Origin: Gracilaria vermiculophylla
Taxonomy: Eukaryota; Rhodophyta; Florideophyceae; Gracilariales; Gracilariaceae
Length of the DNA: 64,000 bases
Reading direction: 5' to 3'
Assembly: GCA_019155205.2 (NCBI GenBank)
Contig: JAHNZQ020003149.1
Location: 199,073 to 263,072, forward strand
In this document: in pieces, positions 28,918-38,069 of the stretch
Numbering within the stretch: position 1 is the stretch's first letter
Layout of the letters: each line of letters begins with the position of its first letter
Made by a program: the position numbers and the translations under genes
The notes under the pieces: model-generated
Database searches by the model: none
Told to the model about the DNA's origin: nothing
What the model saw: only the letters and a program-made list of their open reading frames with translations

Positions 28918-29802
28918 TTACAATTCATCGTTCTTCAAAACGTCGTCAAGAATTGCCTTGACATGGTTGCTTTGGCCGTATCGTTTCTCGTTTGCGTTCA
29001 TTTGCTGTAGTAGTTCTCGTACAGAATCAACATTGTACCATCTTCCAAGCGTGCGAACAACGGCTGCCCTAACCAATTCATCTCTATCTCCTGCTCGTGC
29101 CTTGACCGCATTAAGAACTTCATCAGTCGGTCGTTCAATATCCATCATCTCCCCAATGGCTGCAACAGCTGCAGTGGCTTCAAGTGCGGGAGCTGCAAGA
29201 TTGCAAACGACCGGTAGCAGAGTCTCCACGGCGATAGGGTTCGCCAATTCTCCGAGAGCTACTAAAGCCGCGTACCGCACAATAAAGTGCTCATCTTCAG
29301 CAGCCCGAATCAATGCCCTTAAAACGTTTTCATATCCTTGGACTACACCTTCTCCTTGTGATGGATGCAACAAATTTCCCAGGGCGTTTGCTGCGGCTGC
29401 GCGAATTGAATGGTCTCGATCAGATTCCAATGCCTGCAGAAGAACTCCGGCTTGTTCCCGCTGACCCAGTTTGCCAAGTGTAGTGAGCGCCGTCAGTCGA
29501 ACTTGTAAGTTTGAAGATGCGAGAATCTCTGACTTCTGCAAAAGAGCTAAAGCCTCATGAGGTGGACATGAAGTCAGTCGCACGAGAGCAACTAATTGTC
29601 GTGGCTGGGATCCACTGCAAAGATCGGCCAGGAGCGAATCATGTTCGGGGAAAGACAGATGAGCTCGAAGCCGACGCACTGGTAACTTCACGAAATTGGG
29701 GGTGCGTCGATGCAATTTCTGTGGCGACTTTGTGGGCAGAGAAGTTTGACGGTGACGATTACCAAACAAACACGTCCGCGATACGAAGTTGGTTGTATAC
29801 AT
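28918..29802 (-). CDS. HEAT-repeat (phycobilisome-lyase-like, NblB-type) plastid protein
   Basis: This 294-residue protein has a Lys/Arg/Ser-rich N-terminus of about 45 residues that looks like a plastid transit peptide (start MYTTNFVSRTCLFGNRHRQT). The rest is short HEAT repeats of the PBS-lyase kind: RLTALTTLGKLGQREQAGVL, IRAAAANALGNL, VRYAALVALGELANPIA, LEATAAVAAIGEM, and VRAAVVRTLGRWYNVD. The closest pattern is NblB and its plant plastid relatives, linked in cyanobacteria to detaching bilins and phycobilisome degradation. In a red alga that would fit light-harvesting turnover. Other HEAT proteins such as bilin lyases CpcE/F share this repeat, so the precise function is open. Intronless. 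Convergent with the SAP-protein gene. Confidence 0.68.
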   Translation of the reverse strand: MYTTNFVSRTCLFGNRHRQTSLPTKSPQKLHRRTPNFVKLPVRRLRAHLSFPEHDSLLADLCSGSQPRQLVALVRLTSCPPHEALALLQKSEILASSNLQVRLTALTTLGKLGQREQAGVLLQALESDRDHSIRAAAANALGNLLHPSQGEGVVQGYENVLRALIRAAEDEHFIVRYAALVALGELANPIAVETLLPVVCNLAAPALEATAAVAAIGEMMDIERPTDEVLNAVKARAGDRDELVRAAVVRTLGRWYNVDSVRELLQQMNANEKRYGQSNHVKAILDDVLKNDEL

Positions 29803-31636
29803 GACTGGTCGTGTGATGAAGATTTTCCTTCAGACGAAGAGGTTTTCTAACTCTGGTAAATGTATACCGAGACCGTCGCACAAGAGCGAACTACCTTTGT
29901 AGTTGTTGAACGATGTTTTCCAGCTTGGATCAAACCACATATCTCAGGAGCAGGGAGCCCTTGTCTTCGGCATCTAGTCAGCAGCAGAACAGTTTTATAA
30001 AGTGGGTACCGGCTGAACTACACCTCTCAAACTTCGATGTTTTCCCCGTCTTGATGCAAATTGTAAGATAGAGGCGCATTAGCTCTTCTTTCGGGGATTG
30101 GCGACACGAGGTCAGACTATGATATCCATTGCTTGCAGATGTTGGCGTTGAGATGGCTGCAGATATCAATTCAGATATTTGCGCGAGTTTTGCATGCCCA
30201 GTTGCGAGTGGCTCCTGGTGGCCGCTCCAGGTTGGAAAGCCGCTGAATGCCAGCACTCAAATATTTGGCGTTGTCGGTTCTTACAAAAGTTCTACTTCCC
30301 GCATGATTCTTTAGCTCCGATTGTGCAAGTTTTGGATACCCTATTTGATACATGACGGAAAAACACATAATAACACCAATTGTAAGGCAGAAAGGGTTTG
30401 GTTCTTTCTCATGTACAATGGGCACTGTGTTTGAATGCCTGGCATGGCTGATACATTCGATACCAGCTATTTCAAAATGGATCCTTTGCAGAGTTATTCC
30501 TCATGATGACGAAAATGTATTGTGGCATAACATAACATTAATTCTTTGACTGATCTATCCCTGAAATTTTACTATGGTCTACAATTGTGCAAGCCAAAAC
30601 CCCTAAGAACCACCCGCCCCTGTTTTTGATGTCTACTCAGCAATAACTGCGAATAGCATAACGCCCATAAATACACAATGCAGGAGGCTATTCTAGTGTC
30701 CCTGGCGTAGAATTGGGCTGCTCAATCTTCGGTCACTCATGCAGATCACGAGTCCTCGAGACCCTCACCAACATTTCTTTATCAAATGCAAAGCTTCTGA
30801 TTGATGTTTGAACCGGCGTTAACGTCGAACGAATCTTGATGTTTTCACAACTGCTGGGTGATATATAATAAAAACACTGACAACAGAGATTAATGCATTC
30901 AGTTTGCACTGTTTTCGCGATGACTCGAGAATCATCATCGGGCGACGGTACAACCTTTGTAGAATCTGTGAACATGGGTAGATTTTCTCTCAGTACTTGC
31001 GGCTTAGAAAACCGATTTGAGGAATATCTTTTCCAAATCAAGGTTTGGGGCGACAAGATAAGTTTCCGTTCGGAGTTGTTGACCCAGTACGGCTGCTCTA
31101 TGTTTTGCAGGTCGATCGATTATATTCGGTGGTACGCAGATCTTTTTAATGGTATGAAAGAGAGCACTTGGCCTCGTGTATCGGCAGAAGTGTGAGTCCA
31201 TTTCAGCTTTCTTTTTAGATGTTAGCAATCAACAACTATAATTGTGAACGATGAATCTTGGCTTTCAAGTAGGGAAAGGGCAAAATTCGATAAGCACATT
31301 AGAATCTGAAGAGGCAAAAATCCTGGAAAAAAATATATAACAGCGACAGGAGAATACTGTCGTTGGCCTTTACTTATGATGAAGAATGACAGCACTCGTT
31401 CATTGTCCACCAATGTTTCGGGGGCAAAAGAGGGAAGTTGAAGTTTTGGACCACTACGAAGATGAAAAAACTATTAAGCTTGTCAGCAGATGCGAATGCG
31501 CTTGCTCGCTAAATCTTCGTGGATAATGATGTGGTAATGTTTCCATGTTGGATTCTGTATGTAGTATGTCGAGCACGTCTTGAGGGCTATCTAAAGCGTT
31601 AGCTTCTCATAGCTTCCAAACTAGCTTTCAGATACG
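29803..31636. other. Intergenic, about 1.8 kb, AT-rich
   Basis: No supported gene. A 100-codon frame (30893-31195, plus) and an opposing 107-codon frame (30733-31056, minus) overlap and show no domain or usable introns. The region contains the HEAT protein promoter and the 3' side of the ferredoxin-like gene. Confidence 0.5.
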
Positions 31637-32422
31637 CTAGAATCGCCTTCTCGCTTTCCGTCGATCGTCGTCCTTCTTTGTCTTCAATCTGGCTTCCCGT
31701 GTGGCTTTCTTTCTTAAATATTCAGGATTCTGACCGACACCATACAGCGGACACGTAGCGCAGCCGCGACCGGGGCAATCTTCACAACGCATTATTCCGC
31801 TATCCATAACCTTCGTCTTCCGTCTGCCTTTCGTTGAGTTGCTGAGATCCCCCCCCACAAGACGACTCCAGTTGTTAATCTTCTGATTTTTGCGGCTTTG
31901 TTCTAAGGTGACCAAATCTTCCCAATCAACGTAATATATGCAGTTAACCGGACACGTATCAATAGCTTCCGCGACAAGCTCTTCAGAATCCCCGAGCTGG
32001 TTGAAAACGCGTGCGCGTCCAAACCCACTCTCCAGGAAAAAGGTATTTGATGCTGTTGTGGCGCAGTGAGTGCATCCTATACAATCCTGTTCCTCAACGT
32101 ACACATACCGATCCAGAGGCTCGATTCCATCCTCCGCAAACCTAATCATTTCATGAGACATCTTGGTTCCATGGGGATTTGACAGTGCAGTTTCTGCTTC
32201 GGTGACCTCGCGTAGCATTTTAAGGTACTCTTGTTGTCGTTGTAAACCAATGTCCTCGGCCGGCGTCTCTTCCTCGGCGGAAGCGCATGCGTTGAATACC
32301 CTTGCGCGTTTTCCGGGTGTAGTAATTCTGGTCGAAGAGACTGTTGGACGTGCCCGGTAAAGTGACGCCGCTTGTGCCGAGCTCCTCACAGCAAGGCCGC
32401 ATGCGAAAGCAATGCAAACCAT
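31637..32422 (-). CDS. Plastid ferredoxin-like 4Fe-4S protein with C-terminal Cys motif
   Basis: This 261-residue protein starts MVCIAFACGLAVRSSAQAAS, followed by Ser/Thr/Arg-rich sequence typical of a plastid transit peptide. Residues about 107-165 are a bacterial-type ferredoxin domain (Fer4_13-like): CIGCTHC (C114, C117, C120) and CPVNC (C157, C161), enough for one 4Fe-4S cluster. A second Cys cluster near the C-terminus, MRCEDCPGRGCATCPLYGVG, resembles half of a DnaJ-type zinc finger, and the end is strongly basic. Plants have plastid proteins combining such a ferredoxin domain with a J domain; here no J domain is visible. The frame is open upstream to 32503, but 32422 is the first ATG. 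Electron-transfer partner unknown. Confidence 0.72.
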   Translation of the reverse strand: MVCIAFACGLAVRSSAQAASLYRARPTVSSTRITTPGKRARVFNACASAEEETPAEDIGLQRQQEYLKMLREVTEAETALSNPHGTKMSHEMIRFAEDGIEPLDRYVYVEEQDCIGCTHCATTASNTFFLESGFGRARVFNQLGDSEELVAEAIDTCPVNCIYYVDWEDLVTLEQSRKNQKINNWSRLVGGDLSNSTKGRRKTKVMDSGIMRCEDCPGRGCATCPLYGVGQNPEYLRKKATREARLKTKKDDDRRKARRRF

Positions 32423-33173
32423 TGATAACTTTGTAATGAGGAAAGTGATACAGAGTAAGGTTTGGGTGCAATTGCTGTTTTCAGGAGTATGTATGCATCT
32501 CACGATATGACAGAATACGCAAAATCAGTTGGCGAACACACGACAGGCTGAAGAGCCTTCGAAGACGCTGCCCGCTGAGGATTGAACGGCAAAGCGAGCA
32601 ATGCTATGCCTTTTCCTGACGTTTCCAGTCTTGACCGCGTACCCAGTGTTACAAGTTTCACAATAGTGATATGTACAGTGCTAAGGTACGAGCGGTTGAA
32701 GGTGCAAAGATATGAATGAGCTTCGGTTGTCTACTGTGACACCATCGTAGGAGTTGGTGGTGTGGAGCCAACGAGGCGAGATATTTGATCGAACCCAAAA
32801 AGATGGAACAAATCGGGTTTTTCCTCGCGATTTAAAGTCTGATTTCTTTAACAGCAAGACCCTCGGAGTCTCGATGACTCCCTCGATCTCAGCTACTCAA
32901 GATGCACTGCGCAACGGCGAATTGTGTGTGGTCAGGTTGCTGTCAAACATCGAAATGACCGCCGTTAGGCGCACCTCGCTGGGGCATGTCATCATCGGTT
33001 GCCCCGCCTCATCGTATTTACCGTAGCGCAGGGGGGGCCACCGTTACGTCACAGACGTGGACGTACACCTCATCTGCCATCCCACCCCGTGTCCAGGAAA
33101 CACTGTTCACGACGCATTGTTTGTGGCGGCTGCTTCTCCTCAGTCGACATTGTTTGTATCCCGACCGTGTGCT
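32423..33173. promoter_or_regulatory. Divergent region of the ferredoxin-like and TPC genes
   Basis: About 750 bp between head-to-head starts, moderate composition, with a short GC-rich patch (33000-33070) near the TPC start. The TPC frame remains open upstream to 33057 without adding an ATG in good context. No other feature. Confidence 0.4.
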
Positions 33174-35309
33174 ATGAGCGAGACCGAACCGCTCGTTCCG
33201 CAGCTCAGCTGCTTTGAACGAGCCGCTTGGATTGTCGATGAGACTACGCGAGGCGCTGTCATTCCCAACAGAGCTGCTATTCCTCTCACACGGCTAACAA
33301 GGGATCGATATTTGTTTGTCGAGAACACAAAGTATATTCGTCAAGCCGTTGTCATTGCTTTGACGCTTCTGTCTTTCTTTGAATTACCTTCCTATTGTTC
33401 GCCCCATCGAGAATGTATTTCGCCAGATGGTTCCTCCTTGTTTCTGTCCGGCGTTTCGTATCTGTCTCCTTCGACGCAAGCTCTCACAAACTTCACGCTG
33501 CTTGCTATACTCGTCTTCTTTTTGGTATATGACGCTCTTTATTTGCCACATGCTTCACTTCACATACATCCAATCGGCTTGATGTGCCTCTTCGGTGCAT
33601 TAGTGATAGATATGATATATGTGGCCCTCTTCTCTGGTTATCCACCCGTACGCTTCGCACCTTTTTTGAGGGTTCTCTTGCCACTTTTCTATTTTCATTC
33701 TTTGCGAGAATGCACGTTTGCCATTTACGCCGTTCTGAATCCTTTCTTTGACATTGTATTCATTGTCGCAATCTTTACACTCGTGTTTGGATGGATCGTC
33801 ACATTGGTCTTTCACAGTGTACCTGAGGCTGATCGCTACTTTGGAAACCTTACAACGGGTTTATACTCTGCATTCACTTCCTTAACTACAGCTGATTGGC
33901 CCATGCAAATCATGGCGGTCTTAGATGTGTCCCGTGCGTCACTATTGCTCTTTATGGTGTTTATCCTAATAGGAGTGCTGATGCTTCTAAACGTGTTATT
34001 GGCCGTTGTGTATAATGCATACACCAGCCACATGGAAGATCTCGTTGTTTCTAAACTGCGAGCCCGACGCTTCAGCCTTGATCTTGCGTATGATGCCCTT
34101 ATTGAGGATGATGGCGTTGCTACTTTGCCCGATGTTAAATTGATGTTTGATGAGTTGCGAAAGAATAAGAAGCATAGTCATATTGACGATGAGCAAGCGC
34201 AGTTTTTATTTACTGCGCTTGATACTGATGGGGATGAAACTATCAACCGCGAAGAGTTCCTCGGTATTGTCGACGCCCTACAACTGAAGTTTGTTTTAGA
34301 ATTGGAAAGCATTTCGCCTGCAGAGCGCTTCTTTCCTTCCCTCTACGAAACAGACTTCTGGAAGCGACTGGCCAAATATGTGCGTTCAAATTCGTTTTCT
34401 TACTCAATGGATGTTGTGATGATTGCCAATGTTGCAGTGGTACTGTTTGAAAGCACAATGGATCTCAGAGAGGAGGATACTCCCCATAGCGTCCTGTTGT
34501 TTGCTGGCATAGAATGTGCCTTTTCATTTGTGTATATATTGGAAATGGTGCTCAAAACTTTTAGCCAAGGTTTTGATCGATATTGGCGTGATTATGGCAA
34601 TCGGTTTGACTTCGTTGTAACTTGGCTCTTGCTCGGAGGGGCGGTCTATACGCTTTATCCATACACCGAAAACGATCGTACTATCGTGCGATACCTGGTT
34701 TTGTTGCGTTGCCTCAGGTTATTTACCTTGTTGGCCAAACTGCCTCGATTCCGAAAGCTTGTGCAGGTGTTTACTGTTCTCATTCCTGCGTCGGCCCCGC
34801 TTTTCTCGTTCTTCTTTTTATCAATATACGTCTTTGCGGCAGCAGGTGTTGAATTATTTGGAGGCCTAATATATGCGACAAACCCCGCTCTTGATCCTAC
34901 GAACAACATTTTGGTTGATGCATTTGTCGGAAATGACTATTGGGCACTTAATTTCAATGATATGGTAGCTGGTTGGCACATGCTGTTTTCGTCTGTGATT
35001 GTGGCATATATGACGGAAATTCCGGAAGCAATTGCCTCCGCTTCTCAGTTTGGGTCATGGACAAAATGGTTCTTCATCCTCCACTTCATTGTTAACACTC
35101 TTATTGTTTCCAACTGTGTTTTGGCGTTTGTCGTTGATCTTTTCGTCATGGAGGATGAAGATGGTGATAATGAGTTGGTTGTCACAGATTTACAAAGCCG
35201 ATATGGGTCGAAGCGTGTCAAGGTGTTGCACAATTACAGCACGGCAGAGTATGTATACCGTACCATGTTCAGAGACAGAATTCAGCAAGTTTTGCGTACT
35301 GCTGAGTGA
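33174..35309 (+). CDS. Two-pore cation channel (TPC family)
   Basis: This 711-residue protein has two six-helix channel repeats joined by an EF-hand linker, as in TPC1. Repeat I runs from about residue 45 to 300, with a pore loop TSLTTADWPMQI near 235. The linker carries one canonical EF hand, DTDGDETINREEF at about 349-361, preceded by a degenerate one. Repeat II has an S4-like helix with regularly spaced basic residues (RTIVRYLVLLRCLRLFTLL from about 502) and a pore region FNDMVAGWHMLFSSV near 594. The N-terminal MSETEPLVP resembles an acidic-dileucine-like sorting signal. TPCs conduct Ca2+/Na+ across vacuolar or lysosomal membranes. Pore residues differ from plant TPC1, so selectivity is open. 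Intronless. Confidence 0.9.
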   Translation: MSETEPLVPQLSCFERAAWIVDETTRGAVIPNRAAIPLTRLTRDRYLFVENTKYIRQAVVIALTLLSFFELPSYCSPHRECISPDGSSLFLSGVSYLSPSTQALTNFTLLAILVFFLVYDALYLPHASLHIHPIGLMCLFGALVIDMIYVALFSGYPPVRFAPFLRVLLPLFYFHSLRECTFAIYAVLNPFFDIVFIVAIFTLVFGWIVTLVFHSVPEADRYFGNLTTGLYSAFTSLTTADWPMQIMAVLDVSRASLLLFMVFILIGVLMLLNVLLAVVYNAYTSHMEDLVVSKLRARRFSLDLAYDALIEDDGVATLPDVKLMFDELRKNKKHSHIDDEQAQFLFTALDTDGDETINREEFLGIVDALQLKFVLELESISPAERFFPSLYETDFWKRLAKYVRSNSFSYSMDVVMIANVAVVLFESTMDLREEDTPHSVLLFAGIECAFSFVYILEMVLKTFSQGFDRYWRDYGNRFDFVVTWLLLGGAVYTLYPYTENDRTIVRYLVLLRCLRLFTLLAKLPRFRKLVQVFTVLIPASAPLFSFFFLSIYVFAAAGVELFGGLIYATNPALDPTNNILVDAFVGNDYWALNFNDMVAGWHMLFSSVIVAYMTEIPEAIASASQFGSWTKWFFILHFIVNTLIVSNCVLAFVVDLFVMEDEDGDNELVVTDLQSRYGSKRVKVLHNYSTAEYVYRTMFRDRIQQVLRTAE

Positions 35310-36567
35310 AATCAGCCAACTACAACAGCTTGGAGGACGAGAGTCTAGTTTCAGTCGCGTATTGATGTGTGGACCCATGACTTATTCATTCGATGGAAAA
35401 TGATCTTATTACCGAATATTATTTATACGCTCTGCCTTTATGTTTCGACAACAAGTGTGTTCTCATTTTTAATCTGCGGACGAAACCATATCTCTATCTC
35501 TGTCTCACTGATGTCTGATTTGAAATCATTATTTATTTCCCACCAACTGTATTGGTTGGAATAAAGTGCACTATAGCTCTCCGCACTTGAGACATTCTCA
35601 TAAAGCCCCCTTCCCAAATGCACCTCGATGTCTCTGAAGTATCAACACGAAATTTTCGAAACCTAATGAGCCCAAGAATGTACTGTAGCAGATCATGAAC
35701 TGAGGAATAGCAGTGTTTTTCTTTGAGCTCTCCTGGGGTTTAACGTGTAAAGATATAAGCATTTACTTTTGAAAGATCAGCGGAAAGACAAAGCTTCGGA
35801 ACCAAACATGCTTTACTCGCGGTAACACACGCAAATTGCCCCATCCACGGCGCATCATTGCCAAAGCTTTCTTGTAGCCAATTCATATAAATCTGTCTTG
35901 TGCGTTAGAACACAGAATTCATGCTGTGAGATAGCTCTTTGACTACTGAAAAACATTGGGTAGAGCATTCAAACGCGATTCTCCATGCTTCACTCTCAGT
36001 TCTCAAGTCTCATGTGGGATGAAAGCGGAGATTATTTTCAAAGAGCCATTCTGTACAGTTAGCTGTAACCCTTACACGACGCATGGGCATCCTTGAGAGC
36101 ACCAATTAATGCTGCTTTGGTTTTGTACCTATGTTGACTCAGGCTTTCTTCTGTGTCAGCCCATGGGGCTGAATGAGAAGTCGACGTAATGCCAATATGT
36201 TGAAAAGAAATGGTGGCATCAACCAACAGTATAAGCTAGTCAAATGCTCGACAATGCACTCACCACTATCTTTGCATTGCAGGCAGAATGGGCAGTGTCA
36301 ACATATTCAAACTGAACTTTACGCCGACGCTTACGTATGCGAAGTTTTATGATTCGTTATTGTTGTTGGCACTAGTTCTGCACTATGAATGCGTATAAAA
36401 GCTATCGACATCGTGGCTCCGACGCTTGATTGCTCTTCCTCACTCTCCAACACCCAGGTATATTCTACTCACAGATCGCACTTCTTCTCCACTACGGGAA
36501 GCATACCGATTTTCTTGTTCTTTGCAAGGACTGTTCAACACAACCGGTCTCAAACTACGCATCAAAC
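35310..36567. other. Intergenic, about 1.26 kb, AT-rich
   Basis: Tandem-oriented gap between the channel and the secreted-protein gene. An AATAAA at about 35561 could serve as a poly(A) signal for the channel. A TATAAAAG near 36394 lies about 170 nt upstream of the next ATG and is a reasonable TATA box candidate. Nothing else. Confidence 0.45.
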
Positions 36568-37563
36568 ATGTCGAGGTATTCAGTTGCGATACTTATCGCT
36601 TCTTTCTTTCTGCTTTCCACTCCTCTCCAGGCCGAAGTTGCTCCATGTCGGATGGATGATGAGTTTTGTAAGTTTCACCTCCTTAAACTTGTCTCACCGC
36701 GCATACATTCTGGATGGGCCTCTTGCACCGACGACCCCGTACTGACATGGGCTCATCATTTTGCGAACTAAGGCAGCTGCAAGTGGGCCGAAAGAGATAG
36801 AGAAACATGTTGGATGCAAAACGCCCCAGAAGACAACGGGCAATTCCAGTGCGAGGAAGTATCATGTCTGTCTTCCGGATGGATGTGTTCCTGCGATGAT
36901 CGCGAATATGTCTGTCCCGTGAAGCAAACGCAAAATACTGTGTTCCTCGACGACTCTAGTGGAGTAAATCTTTGCCGAAATGATACCACTAGAATGGCAG
37001 GGCCTCCCATTCTACAATTAGGCTCTGTTGAGATTGGCCTCTCGAAGAAGGGCATGCTCAGTAACGCATGCAATGAACTTGCACTTTGGTACAATGGAGA
37101 TATGGTGGCCAACTACGGCTCCCACGACGACCCCATGATCACTTGCGCCAATGGGGAAGAGGAAATCAAACGTCGCTCAAATCACACTGCGGTTGAATTG
37201 AAAAGAGGAGATCTGATTGCCTTCCGGTTTAAACATGCCAGCTATCACTGTTTCACTTCCATGGCAAAGTTCAGAATTAATGGAAGATTCATGAACTCTC
37301 TGCAGGATGACGTTGTCACAAGATACGCACGGCAACACTCTACAAACTGGTATGATCCCAGCTTCAGGCCGGTATATCCGGATAACAGCGTGAACCTGGA
37401 CAACGTTACCGAGGCAACTGAACCATCAAGCATTTTTATACCTCTTCGCCGGAAATTCTTTTCCACAGGAGAGACTATTCAACCGGGAGAGGATTATTGG
37501 CATCCGCCGGATGGAAGCCGTGACCACGCTATTGGTAATTTCTACTTCCGTATTCAACTCTAA
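36568..37563 (+). CDS. Secreted cysteine-containing glycoprotein of unknown function, two exons
   Basis: Exons are 36568-36667 and 36773-37563, joined in phase to 296 residues; the intron starts GTAAGT and carries CTGAC about 25 nt before its AAG acceptor. A clear signal peptide MSRYSVAILIASFFLLSTP ends near LQA. The N-terminal third is Cys-rich (spacing as in CSCKWAERDRETC, CEEVSC, GWMCSCDD), perhaps a small disulfide domain. The rest contains possible N-glycosylation sites NDT, NHT and NVT and a hydrophilic beta-rich segment (LKRGDLIAFRFKHASYHCF). No membrane segment follows. I do not recognise the family; an extracellular-matrix or wall role is a guess. Confidence 0.65.
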
Positions 37564-38069
37564 TATTAACTGTTGAATAACTTTTGACTGCCGGATACTG
37601 AGTGTGGATCATACGAATACATACAATTCCGCACTTGCACGACCACGGTAACCTAATAAACGTAGTTTCATTTCTTTTTTGGATTAATCTTGCTGACAGC
37701 TCTGGGTAAAAAAAGCACGCAAAGCCTCACCACCCAAAACAAAACATTAGTTGATAGACGTGAAGGCGGGAAGTTCAGAATGATATTCTTCCGTATTCCT
37801 CCACAAAATTAAATTCCTCATTTGCATAGTATTCACGTTTTCTCCAAGACTCCATTTGAATCGAATCTTATAAGGATTAGAAGCAGGTGTTCTATAAAGT
37901 ACACATGGATCATGACGATCACGCAACTTACAATATAGAGCCATTATTAAAGTCACTTTATGAGGATATCGGAAAAATGATTGCTTAGCTTGCGCAGGGG
38001 ATCTCTCTCACCGAATCCGATCCAAGCTATAATCGATTGAAAATCACATCGATCGCTGCAAAACGGAAT
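37564..38069. other. Convergent intergenic region
   Basis: About 500 bp of AT-rich DNA between the 3' ends of the secreted glycoprotein and the type I membrane protein. An AATAAA-like AATAAAC near 37655 may end the former. No gene. Confidence 0.4.

Noticed and set aside
30733..31195. Overlapping 100- and 107-codon frames
   Set aside because: They occupy opposite strands of the same DNA with no domain or splice support; at most one could be real.
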